32,552 nucleotides of DNA from Geosiphon pyriformis (lineage: Eukaryota > Glomeromycota > Glomeromycetes > Archaeosporales > Geosiphonaceae). Below, one piece after another: positions 19,417 through 28,820 of the stretch (position 1 is its first letter; each line of letters begins with the position of its first letter). The notes beneath the pieces were generated by a model. The model had not been told where the DNA came from. It was given only the letters and a program-made list of their open reading frames with translations, and did no database searches. The stretch is from the NCBI GenBank assembly GCA_016748015.1, contig JAAOMT010000731.1:22824-55375 (forward strand), in the 5' to 3' direction. A program made the translations under genes and the position numbers.

Positions 19417-21100
19417 GTGGCGACCACACCAGACACAACAACTCTAGAGTATTACCAATCAATTTACACCCATTGCAAGCAAAGATTCAACATTCCAGAC
19501 GGAATTGAAGTTGTCAAGAAATCAGTAAACCAATATATTGAAAACCACATCAACCATTATCTTTTTGGAAATTACAATATTTCAGAAGTTAGAAGCAACC
19601 TTTACAATAATTTAGCACACTATTCACAGTTGGGAACTGAAGACCTTAACAGTGAAACACTTGCCACTTACTTTTACAAACTTAATTTCAACATTATCAA
19701 ATACTGTGAAGAAACATATCCAGTGCAGTCTCAATACACTATTGATTTTGAATCAGAAACAGAAACAAACAACAAAGGCAAAAACAAATTGAAGCAATAC
19801 TCAATAACCATCCCAAATATTCCAACACTATCGAAAACAACTGCCAACTATTTACAAACACCTGAACAAGGAACCAGTTCAAAACTTCCACTTACTATCA
19901 CACTTTTTCCAGCTTCATTTGTATAAGCACAAACGCCTAATTCACCCTTAAATTGATTTGCAAGACCAGAAGATTTGACAGCACTCAGAAGTTCCATCAG
20001 ACAACAAGAACTCCTTCAAACTAGTTCCAATCTCCTTGATTTTCTAGCTGAAAATTAAAGTGAACACTCTGAGACAGCAGCAAATGAAGAAAACAACTCT
20101 GAAATAACTGAAGAAGAATCAATAGACAGTGAAAAGAAAGAAGACAAAATGACAACATACATCACAAAAATCTCTGAATTCAATGGAGAAGATATTGAGA
20201 CCAGTCTCCAAGAATGGCTCGACCAAGTTACTAAAGCTGGAGATGCAAATAGATGGAATGCTGCCAGAATGTTAAGAACAATTTCCTACTTTCTCAAAAG
20301 AACAACAGGAGAATGGTTTGAAAACTTGGCCGCCCCATTCAATGATTGGAACGCTTTCAAAGCAGCCTTTCTTGAACAGTTTACTGACAATAATACCTCC
20401 ATCATCCTTCACAATCGTTTTTGAAATATCAAACAAGAACCCCCCGAATCTGTTATGACTTATATTGGAAAATTCAACAAACTTCTCAGACAAATTCGCC
20501 AACTCAAAACAAATGATTATTATTCCGATGTTCAAATCTTGGATCAATTTATCACTAGTCTAAAAAAAAAACTAATTAAAAAGGTTCGCCCACATGTGCC
20601 AGAAGATTTAAACTCTGCCATACAGCATATGAAAAGATATAAAATGGCCATAGAAAAGGCCAACTGCACAAAACTTGTAAATTTGGCAATTGGAAAAATC
20701 AGCTCAGCAGCCGAGAAAAAAATTGACCAACTCACAAAGAAGATTGAAAACTATTTCACCAATCAACAACAACAGCAATCCCAAAAATACCAACCATCCC
20801 AAAGATGAAATCAAAATAACTTTGCACCACTTTCCAATAACCAGCCTCAGAATTGTCATTACTGTGGAATCTTTGGCCACTGGAAAAGAGATTGCAAAAA
20901 GCTACAACAAGACCAACAAAATAGAAGTAATCAACGTTACTCTCCACTACAGCAATCTTATTATCAACCACCACCATCAGCTTATTATCCACCAAGACCC
21001 CAATACCAAAATAACTATTATCAGCCAGCCCCACAGCCAATCCAACAGCAATACCAACAACTGTTCACACAATATTATCAAGTACCTGCTTAAAGACTGA
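19417..21100 (+). pseudogene. Gag of inner A, broken
   Basis: One frame reads from just after the PBS through gag: an N-terminal domain (about 19420-20140; YYQSIYTHCKQRFNIPDG, then acidic Ser/Glu-rich), a retrotransposon-gag core from ATG 20149 (LQEWLDQVTKAGDA, NRWNAARML, GEWFENLAAPFNDW, YIGKFNKLLRQI) to about 20740, a CCHC knuckle CHYCGIFGHWKRDC (about 20855-20897) and a Tyr/Pro/Gln-rich tail. No ATG opens the frame upstream; 19417 is GTG and the true start is unclear. In-frame stops are at 19924, 19954, 20056, 20422, 20806 and near 21091. It shares TGA 20806 with outer A (31197-31199). Ancestrally gag ran on into pol without a shift. Confidence 0.85.
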
Positions 21101-21930
21101 TTACACAAAATCAATTCATACTACAAAACCGATACCAAGTAAACAACAATAGAATCAGTTCAAACAACCAATTGGTTTTCCAAAATTCCACTCAGCCAAA
21201 ACCCAACCACTACCACACTCAACCCAGTTATTTAACAATGCCGGAAGAACAAGATTTTCACCATACTGCACTCTCGGAAGGTAGAGCTGCAACACAACAA
21301 CAACCAAACCCTTCCTATACTCCCACCACAATTCCACCAGCTAGAATCATTAAAAATGCTAACCTTTCAGATATATTCTCTTTTAAGTTTGAAGCAAATG
21401 AGTCACCATTTCTGCTTAGCAATGCAGCTGCCAATGAACAAAAAGCAATTATGGCCATGTACACTAAAGCATTATTACCTATCAGTTAATGCAACAGTTG
21501 AAAAAAAATGTCAACCAACCAGCTCAAACAGTAATCGTCACTACCAATAGCATGAAAAAGACCCCAGTAGAAGAAATTGACAATTTTCCGTTCACTCTTA
21601 ATGGAATTACCATTTCAGTCAAAGTTTTTGTAATAGACACACTCCAGTACCAAGCTCTTGTCGGAAATGATTGGCTTCAAAAAGCCAATGCTAATCTAAA
21701 TTGGGAAACACAAGAGTTAACAATCTCCTACCAAGGACAACATGCCTGGATACCTGCCACTTGTGGTACATTCAACAAATGCTCTGAAAAAGCCCCAGCT
21801 TTTGAATTCAAACCGGAAGAGGAAAAACCTCTCATTGAAACATTCATGGCTCTTGGATCAATGTCCAACTGGGCTGATGAAACAGAACAAAAACATTTTA
21901 CCCCACACACTAAACCCGAAACCTCTGGAT
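21101..21930 (+). pseudogene. Protease region of inner A, active site deleted
   Basis: The frame runs through a linker (FHHTALSEGRAATQQQ, DIFSFKFEANESPFLL) into an aspartic retropepsin. Compared with outer A, 55 bp are missing after 21470, with AAGC at both deletion ends. The lost part encodes the Asp/Asn-Ile-Gly-Ser active-site loop, and the frame shifts. Downstream the protease end is readable (EEIDNFPFTLNGITISVKV, YQALVGNDWL at about 21660-21690, the Leu-Gly-x-Asp-Trp-Leu block). The protease normally cleaves Gag-Pol; here it cannot. Confidence 0.85.
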
Positions 21931-22640
21931 AGAATATCCCTTACTCAAAACCCAAACCAAGGAAACAATGCCCCTATATTCTCCTTAAATATAAGAACTG
22001 CCACAAGAAACTATCATCAATGGAAGCCTGCATTTCACCTGAAGAAGAATATGAAAATCATACTTGTTATTACTGCAAGGCTTGCCACAGAGAATGATGG
22101 GGCCATCTAATAAAAAAGAGCAGAAAATGGGATAACACCCCTTGTTTGACTTGTGGAGATATGCTACCAGAAGAATGCAATTGAATTGATGTAGCAATGA
22201 GAAGAGGAGTCTGCGATCAAACCTGCCAATATGCTTTATCAATTTCAGAAAAAGTAAAAAAAGGAACACCCTTTAATGCAGCATACAACAGTGCTCTCAA
22301 CAAACTTTATCACTACCCCCATGATGCTGAGATAATTTTTGACCTAGCAATGGCATTAATTAATGGAGCTACCAAAAAAAATGTCCGTCAAATAAAGGAA
22401 GCAGAATACATTGAATACACCATGGAATTAGCTGGATTCGATTATGAAGATGAAGTAGAAGTCTACCACCAAATTGCAAACCACACCTACCCAATCCAAG
22501 AAGCTCAAATTCAACGATTAGAACAAATGAACATTAGGCTATGTGAAGAATGCATTATGCCTTGCGATGAACAGTGGTGTTCTGAATGCTACACTCTTAG
22601 TATCCCCTTGTCCAGCAAAAATGATGAGAATGAAATTGAA
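21931..22640 (+). pseudogene. Cys-rich module between protease and dUTPase, inner A
   Basis: After TAG 21930 (Trp in outer A) the frame encodes a Cys/His-rich segment: NCHKKLS, HTCYYCKACHRE, CLTCGDMLPEEC, GVCDQTCQY, then a helical acidic part (EAEYIEYTMELAGFDYEDEV) and LCEECIMPCDEQWCSECY near 22538-22595. Paired CxxC motifs suggest zinc binding. Stops: TAG 21930, TGA near 22096 and near 22182. I know no named domain for it. Between protease and dUTPase it is part of the same polyprotein. Confidence 0.6.
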
Positions 22641-22754
22641 TTTGGAGAACCTGAAGCAACGGAAGAAAGTAAAACAACACTTATCTACCTTATTGAAAAT
22701 CAGTCTGCCTTACAACTTAAATACTTCAACAACAACAAACAAGGAATAAAACCC

Positions 22755-23141
22755 GAAAAAACACACGAAATTGATGCTGGATATGACCTAAGATATCTAG
22801 GCAAGGATACTCTTGTTCTTAAACCCAAATTCCTCACAAAAATCAATCTAAAAATTGCACTCGAAATCCCGCCAGGAACAATGGTTTAAATTACCTCCCG
22901 GTCCTCTCTGGCAAGCAAAAAAATCAATGTCAGAGGAGGAATAATCAATGCTGGATATACTGGAGACATTACAGTGATGCTTTAAAACGAAACTGACAAA
23001 CCATTCAAGATCGAACATGCTGAAAAAATTGCCCAAGCTATTTACCTACCCTTAATCAACATTTCGGGTTTGCAACTAATCGATCAAAAAGAACAATTAG
23101 AAAAAAGCAATAGAGGAACCCAAGGTTTTGGTTCAACTGGA
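22755..23141 (+). pseudogene. dUTPase domain of inner A
   Basis: dUTPase hydrolyses dUTP to dUMP and diphosphate and keeps uracil out of reverse-transcribed DNA. All five trimeric-dUTPase motifs are present in order: DAGYDL (22773-22790), SRSSLAS (about 22896), GGIINAGYTGDI (about 22935; the catalytic Asp of GGIIDAGY is Asn here), IAQAIYLP (about 23028) and NRGTQGFGSTG (23108-23140). Two Gln codons have become TAA (after GTMV near 22887 and in ML-NETD near 22983). It lies between protease and RT, the place dUTPase has in betaretroviruses rather than between RT and integrase as in lentiviruses. Confidence 0.9.
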
Positions 23142-24983
23142 CAATTCACAGTTCCAATTAATAAAGCTCTTAACACACAGAACAAATCTCACCAGATTCT
23201 CAGACTTCCACAACTGATTACCATCTTACTCTTTGAAGAACATCCGGAAATTTACACCTGCCCAAAGCCAACAACCACACAACAAATTTTTGAGTCCAAT
23301 GAACAAGTCTGCTTGGAACATAATATTTTAATCCCAAACATTTATATTCCAGAAGGAACAAAAAAAATCCGAGTTACTTTTTACAACCCCAATAATTACC
23401 CCATAATTTTATTAAATAATTTAGAAATTGGAGTTATTTACAGTAATATATTTCAACAAGAATTACCCCAAACAGTCCCCAATTTCTCTGAAATTATTGG
23501 ACATTTAATACCAAAAATCAACCCAAATTCCAGCTCTGAAAACTACCATGTTGTCATGGAAAAACTATCTCGAATTAACATGGGACAACTTGAATCACAA
23601 CAACAGACCCAGCTCAAAGAGCTAATTGCAGAATTTGCTGATATTTTTGCTGAAAACAATAATGACTTAAAAAGAACCAATTTAGTCCAACACCAAATTT
23701 ATACAGGAAATGCCAAACCAAGAAGACAACAAGCATATTGAGTTGCTCCAGAAAGCCACCAATTCATCCGAGAAGAAGTACAACGAATGCTTAACAATGG
23801 GCTCATCTAACCCTCCATGAGTTCTTGGGCTTCACTTGTAGTGCTAGTTAAAAAGAAAAATGGAAAGATCCGATTTTGTGTTGACTATTGACAACTTAAC
23901 AGTGTTACAATTGGAGATGCCTACCCCCTTCCCCAGATTAATAACATGTTAGATGCCCTTGGAAAATCCAAATACTTTTCAACACTAGATTTAGAAAGCA
24001 GTTACTGGCAAGTTGCTATGGATCTCAAAGATTGCCCCAAAACAGCATTCACCACCCAAGGCGGAAATTATGAGTTCAATGTAATGTCTTTCGGATTATG
24101 CAATAGACCAGCAACATTTCAGAGATTAATGGATGTTGTGTACCAAGGACTTCTTTGGAAGTCAGTAGTTGTTTATTTTGATGATACTGATGTTTATTTT
24201 CCATCATCTGAATTACACTTAAAACACCTGCAAGAAGTTTTTCAATGATTACAAAAAGCAGGACTAAAACTCAACATCAAAAAATGCTACTTTGGAAAAA
24301 CAAGGTTGGCCTTCCTTAGTCATATCGTTAGTAAAGAGGGAATCAAACCAGACCCTGAAAAAATCAGTGCTGTCAAAAACTTCAAAACTCCTCAAAACAC
24401 TACAGAACTAAGAGGATTCATAGAGTTAGCCTCCTACTATCGGAAGTTTATCAAAAGATTCTCGGAAATTGCAAAACCCCTCAACCAGCTCACCACCAAA
24501 AACATCAAATACAAATGGACTACCAAACACCAAAAAGCTTTTGAAATTCTCAAGGAAAAACTGACAACAGCTCTAATTCTTGCCTATCCAGATTTCAGCA
24601 ACTGATTTCGACTAGCTACAGATGCTTCATATACTGCCTTTGGTGCTATCTTATCATAACTAGATAACAACAAAAATGAGCAAGTAATTGCTTATACTAA
24701 CAGAACATTAAAACCAGCTGAGAAAAACTACCCTGCCACAGAACTAGAAACAGCAGCCATAATTTGGGCCCTACACTACTTCAATCTTTATTTTAGGCCT
24801 AAAGAATTTGATATTATCACTGATAATATTGGACTCAAATGGCTTCAGAACAAAAATACTCAGCTGAATGCAAAACAAATCCAATGGACAGGATTTCTAG
24901 CAAACTATCGATACATAGTACATCACAAACCAGGAAAACTCCACACCAATGTTGACTGTCTCTCCAGAATGAGACAAGATTAG
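23142..24983 (+). pseudogene. RT and RNase H of inner A
   Basis: A linker (CPKPTTTQQIFESNEQVC, IYIPEGTKKIRVTFYNP) leads into the RT from about 23600 (LKELIAEFADIFAENN, ESHQFIREEVQRML, SSWASLVVLVKKKNGKI, FCVDY-QLNS, STLDLESSYWQVAM, FTTQGGNYEFNVMSFG). The catalytic YFDD is intact (VVVYFDDTDVY, about 24163-24195). RNase H follows: LATDASYTAFG (about 24612), ATELETAAIIWAL, DIITDNIGLKWL, NVDCLSRM. The frame ends in TAG 24981-24983 just before 13 A. Internal TGA at 23739, 23889, 24246 and 24603, and TAA at about 23808 and 24657, interrupt it. Several of the TGA sit at ancestral Arg codons. Confidence 0.9.
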
Positions 24984-24996
24984 AAAAAAAAAAAAA
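24984..24996 (+). repeat. A-run between RNase H stop and integrase
   Basis: Thirteen A follow the RNase H stop TAG directly (15 in outer A). Length varies between copies, as expected of a homopolymer. It lies 49 bases before the integrase ATG and may influence translation of the downstream frame. Confidence 0.6.
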
Positions 24997-25044
24997 CCAC
25001 AAAAACCAACACTCAACTTAACCAACCAAAAGAGCCAACAAACA

Positions 25045-26430
25045 ATGAATTTGGAAAACTACAATGATCTCAAACAATATTTGGAAACATTAACAATCCC
25101 AACAGATTGGTCTCCAAATGAAAAACATTGACTACAACAACAAGCCAAACAATATTTTCTACACAACAACATTATTTATCATCAAAATTTCAAAAACCCA
25201 GACAAACCACTCAGATTAATACAAGAACAGAAAAAAGAGACTATATTATACAACATGCACTCAGATTCTTCATCAGCCCACTTTGGAAAAGACAGCACCA
25301 CCCAAAGAACACTAGAATACTACTTTTGGCCTCAAATGAGAAAAGACATTCACAAATATGTCAAATCTTGTGATAGTTGTCAAAGAAGAGAAGAAACTCG
25401 CCCTACAGAACCTTTAAACCCAATCAAAGTTAGACAGTCTTTTGACAGAGTTGGTATCGATTTAGTCAGACCACTACCTATCACAAACCAAGGGAACCAT
25501 TATATTGCAGTAGCCATAGACTATCTCACCAAATGGCCTGAAGCCAGAGCCATTCAACGGACAGATGCAAAATCAGTAGCAAACTTCATCTATAAAGACA
25601 TTATTTGTAGACATGGATGCCCAATAAAACTTTTATCTGATCAAGGAACATATTTCGTGAACAATTTAATCCAGAAAATTTGTGGACAATTTAATATCAA
25701 GAGACCATTATCTTTACCCTACCATCCACAAACAAATGGACTGGTAGAATGGTTCAACAAAACATTGTGTGAATCATTAGCCAAAGTTTCAACCAATTTT
25801 GAGCAAGAATGAGATCTCTTTATTCCATCAGTGTTACTAGCATATAGGACACTAAAACAAGATACCACAAAACACACACCATTTGATTTAACTTACGGAA
25901 GGATGGCAACATTATCAATTAGTTTCACAGTAGAAACATACCCAGTACAACCAATCAATGAAAACAATTTCCAAGAAATGCTTCAACGAAGAGCCTACAC
26001 TCTGCTTAGCACATTAGAAGAAAAACGACAAATAGCAGCCACCTATATTGAACACTCCCAAGCTCAACAAAAAGAATGGCATAATGACAAATTGTCTCCA
26101 GTCACCAATGAATTTAAAATTGGAAACAAAGTTTTTTTACACAGAACTAAAGCTGAAAAACAATGGAGTGGAAAATTTGAAAATAAATGGGATAGACCAT
26201 TTTTTATCCATGAAGTTTTAGGCAATGGATCATACAAGCTAAGACTTGATGACAAAATTCTAGCAAAAGTTGTACATGGAGATTGTTTGAAACACTATAA
26301 TTTCAGAAACAATCCTGAACCATTAATTCCACAAATTGGTACACATTCTCCTTTAATCAATCCCAAAGACATTCCCCAAAATTTAGAACCAATAGTTGTT
26401 ATTGAACAGCCTCCCAACTTGAACACTTAA
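25045..26430 (+). pseudogene. Integrase of inner A with GPY/F domain
   Basis: A separate 461-codon frame from ATG 25045 to TAA 26430, out of frame with RT-RNase H. HHCC zinc domain: MHSDSSSAHFGKD, YYFWPQMRKDIHKYVK, SCDSCQ (25255-25385). DDE core: GIDLVRPLP (first Asp), LLSDQGTYFVNN (second), NGLVEWFNK (Glu, about 25737), all intact. C-terminal GPY/F: KFENKWDRPFFIHEV, LGNGSYKLRL (about 26170-26250). Stops: TGA 25129-25131 (shared with outer A) and TGA 25810-25812 (TGG in outer A). The frame length equals outer A exactly. Confidence 0.9.
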
Positions 26431-26551
26431 TTTAAATTTATTATTATAGTTATCTTCTTATAATTTAGAAACAATCTCACAAAAACAAAACAAAAATAAC
26501 ATAAAAACCCATGCACCAAAAATAATTTTCTTTTATTTCAAATTGCTTATA

Positions 26552-27271
26552 ATGACTATTCCTTAAAACATTCAACAATTATCCCAAAAACTAATGTTAG
26601 CTTTAAAAACAATACCTGAATTATCCATTACAGTTACTGGAAACCACATTAATTATATTCAAAAAGAAGTAGTTACAAATTTAGCCCCAAATTCACGAAA
26701 ATTTCACCTGTATAAAAAGAACACAAGAAATTATACTGGAATTCACCTGCCAGAACTTTTAAAGCTTGCTTTAAGAGAAAATCTAATGCTCACTCCGATT
26801 AGTATTCCACCAAAAGCTACAATTCAACAAAGACTTCAACTGTGTCTCAATGAGGAAAACAGTGAATATCCTCCAATCTATAAATATTTTCACATTGGAA
26901 AAACACTCTACGAATGGAAACTGGAACTTACAACAGCAAACCTCACAAAAGAAGCTATTCATAAACAACTCCACAACAAATTCAAGACAACAGCTGAATT
27001 AACAAACAGTCGCTACAGGCTCAGAACTGCTCTTAGACTTTATGACCTATTTCACACCTGTGAAAACATACTACAAAACCCAATTTTTTAACCTTTGAAG
27101 ATTCAATACATTGGAAAGCTTACAGAACTGAAATTTCAACAATTTTTAGACCAAATTTCTTCAATAATTTTGGATTATTATCTGGAAATAACAAACAGTA
27201 CTTAGACTTCAATGGAGCTCAGTCTTGAGGAGAAGGTTATGTTACCAGACAAAATTAGAGATATCATTTAG
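26552..27271 (+). pseudogene. Accessory ORF of inner A, three stops
   Basis: The copy of the 239-codon accessory ORF, same length and same ATG as in outer A. TAA at 26564 (Gln), TAA at 27089 (Gln) and TAG at 27203 (Trp) break it; each is one transition from the outer A codon. The last codons and TAG stop (27269-27271) lie in the 3' LTR. Between the copies many residues are unchanged (KTIPELSITVTGNHINY, KLALRENLMLTPISIP, YFHIGKTLYEWKLELTTANL). The 121 bp between integrase and this ORF (26431-26551) are AT-rich with no motif seen. Confidence 0.8.
27227..27236 (+). promoter_or_regulatory. Polypurine tract of inner A
   Basis: GAGGAGAAGG lies three bases before the 3' LTR start. In outer A it is GAGGAGGAGG. 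It is inside the accessory ORF (Glu-Glu-Lys/Glu codons), so the coding and priming functions overlap. Confidence 0.75.
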
Positions 27272-28152
27272 CATGAAACTATCTTATAATTCCTATTATT
27301 AATTAGCATATATTATCGTTTCAAATTATCACTCATTACATTAGCAAAAATGTCTGAAATTATCATTTAATTAATAACCCAAATTGTACACAACACAAAT
27401 GTAATCTAATTGCGATAATCAATCATGCAATACCCCGAACTATGTAATATTCAAAAGTTTGCCGAAATTTATAGAAATTTGCCAAAATAATTGATAGTTC
27501 ACCGAAATATCTAATAGTTCGCAGAAATAACTTGTAGTTCACTGAAATGTATTTTTAGTTCAGCGAAATTGTAGAAAATAGCAAAGTTTAAGTTCATAGA
27601 ATAGTGTTACGACAAGTTGTATAAAAGAAGAGCTTTTCTCTTCGAGAAAATGTATCTTACTTTAAATTTATCACTTAGAACTATTCCTACACACACAAAA
27701 GAAATAAATATTAAATAATTCGAAAAACCAAATTCTTTAATTATTACACTTGGAAAATTCCCAAAACTCAACTAACGTTTTGAAATTGATTAGCTACCAA
27801 TTTCAATAAACTGTTAGTGACTCCAGGCCTGAATCGAAAATGTTTCTCTTGTTAAAATCCTATTTCTTTTACATTTCTTTTATTTTTCTTTTTCTTTTCT
27901 TATTACAATCATTAGAGTAGCCTACAGACGAGATTCCTGTAGAAGAGTTGACATTTACTACAATGTAACTACATAAAGTAACTGGCAAGGAATTGGCCAT
28001 TCCACTTATAAGCCCAGCAGTTCAAATTATAGGAGATAATTTGAAGATAAAATTCAGTTACTGGAGGTTTAACTACTTCCTGAAAATGTGAATTCACAAC
28101 AAAATTAACATTAACAACATTCGAGAAAAGAGACCAAAAACCTCCAGTAACA
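27240..28152 (+). repeat. 3' LTR of inner A (913 bp)
   Basis: It starts TGTTACCAG and ends CTCCAGTAACA. TATAAAAG is at 27620-27627, the perfect hairpin GAAGAG-CTTTT-CTCTTC at 27627-27643, and AATAAA at 27703-27708, about 80 bases after the TATA box, a plausible polyadenylation signal in R. The start of the LTR also encodes the end of the accessory ORF. Confidence 0.93.
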
Positions 28153-28156
28153 CTGT
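28153..28156. repeat. Target-site duplication of inner A, right copy
   Basis: CTGT follows the 3' LTR end and pairs with CCGT at 18455-18458. The length (4 bp) is within the usual 4-6-bp range of Ty3/gypsy integrases. Confidence 0.7.
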
Positions 28157-28820
28157 TGTTAAGCATTTATTATACTTCTTCTCGGATGAATTGGTGGCTT
28201 TCTGGAGCAACTTGGTAGGCTTGTTGTTACCTTGGTTTGGCATCTTCTGTGTAGATTTGATATTGAACCAAATTGGTTCTTCCTAAGTCATTGTTGTTTT
28301 CAGCAAAGATATCTGCAAATTCTGCAATTAGTTCTTTGAGCTGGTTTTGTTGTTGTGGTTCAAGTTGTCTCATGTTAATTCGAGATAGTTTTTCCATAAC
28401 AACATGGTAGTTTTCAGAGCTGGGGTTTGGGTTGATTTTTGGTAGTAAATGTCTAATAATTTCAGAAAAATCAGGGACTGTTTGAGGTAATTCTTGTTGA
28501 AATATATTACTGTGAATAACTCCAATTTCTAAATTATTTAATAAAACTATGGGGTAATTATTGGGGTTGTAAAAAGTAACTTGGACTTTCTTTCTTCCTT
28601 CTGGAATATAAATGTTTGGGATTGAAATATTATGTTCCAAGCAAACTTGTTCATTGAACTCAAAAATTTGCTGTATGGTTGTTGGCTTTGGGCAGGTGTA
28701 AATTTCCAGATGTTCTCCAAAGGGTGAGATGGTAATTGGTTGTAGAAGTCTGAGAATCTGGTAAGATTTGTTCTATGTGTTAAGAGCTATATTAACTGGA
28801 ACTGTGAATCATCCAGTTGA
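28153..28820 (-). pseudogene. Outer A: RT N-terminus and linker after dUTPase
   Basis: Reading leftwards: linker FESNEQ..., IYIPEGRKKVQVTFYNP, LNNLEIGVIHSNIF, then the RT N-terminus LKELIAEFADIFAENNNDLG, YQIYTEDAKPR, stop (TAA), QQAYQVAPESHQFIREE, and the insertion. The CAA at 28212-28214 stands where inner A has TGA at 23739. This is the same RT whose remainder is at 17273-18458. Confidence 0.85.

Larger units (their letters stand above)
18459..28152 (+). mobile_element. Complete gypsy element 'inner A' with dUTPase and accessory ORF (9,694 bp)
   Basis: A full plus-strand Ty3/gypsy element bounded by two 913-bp LTRs and 4-bp target duplications. Order: LTR, PBS, gag, protease, Cys-rich module, dUTPase, RT, RNase H, integrase with GPY/F, accessory ORF, PPT, LTR. 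It inserted antisense into the RT of another copy of its own family. All genes carry stops, mostly C-to-T or G-to-A, and a 55-bp deletion removed the protease active site. RT YFDD and integrase Asp-Asp-Glu are still present. The ancestral gag-pro-dut-RT-RH was one frame; integrase and accessory ORF are separate frames. Confidence 0.93.

Noticed and set aside
19417-19419. GTG 19417 as the gag start codon
   Set aside because: It only opens the longest frame. GTG starts are rare in fungal nuclear genes and the matching position in outer A is outside the window, so the true start is left open.
20690-21100. 136-codon plus-strand frame overlapping the gag tail
   Set aside because: It is an out-of-frame reading of the CCHC knuckle and Tyr/Pro/Gln tail; the equally open copy in outer A reflects the low-complexity sequence, not a protein of its own.
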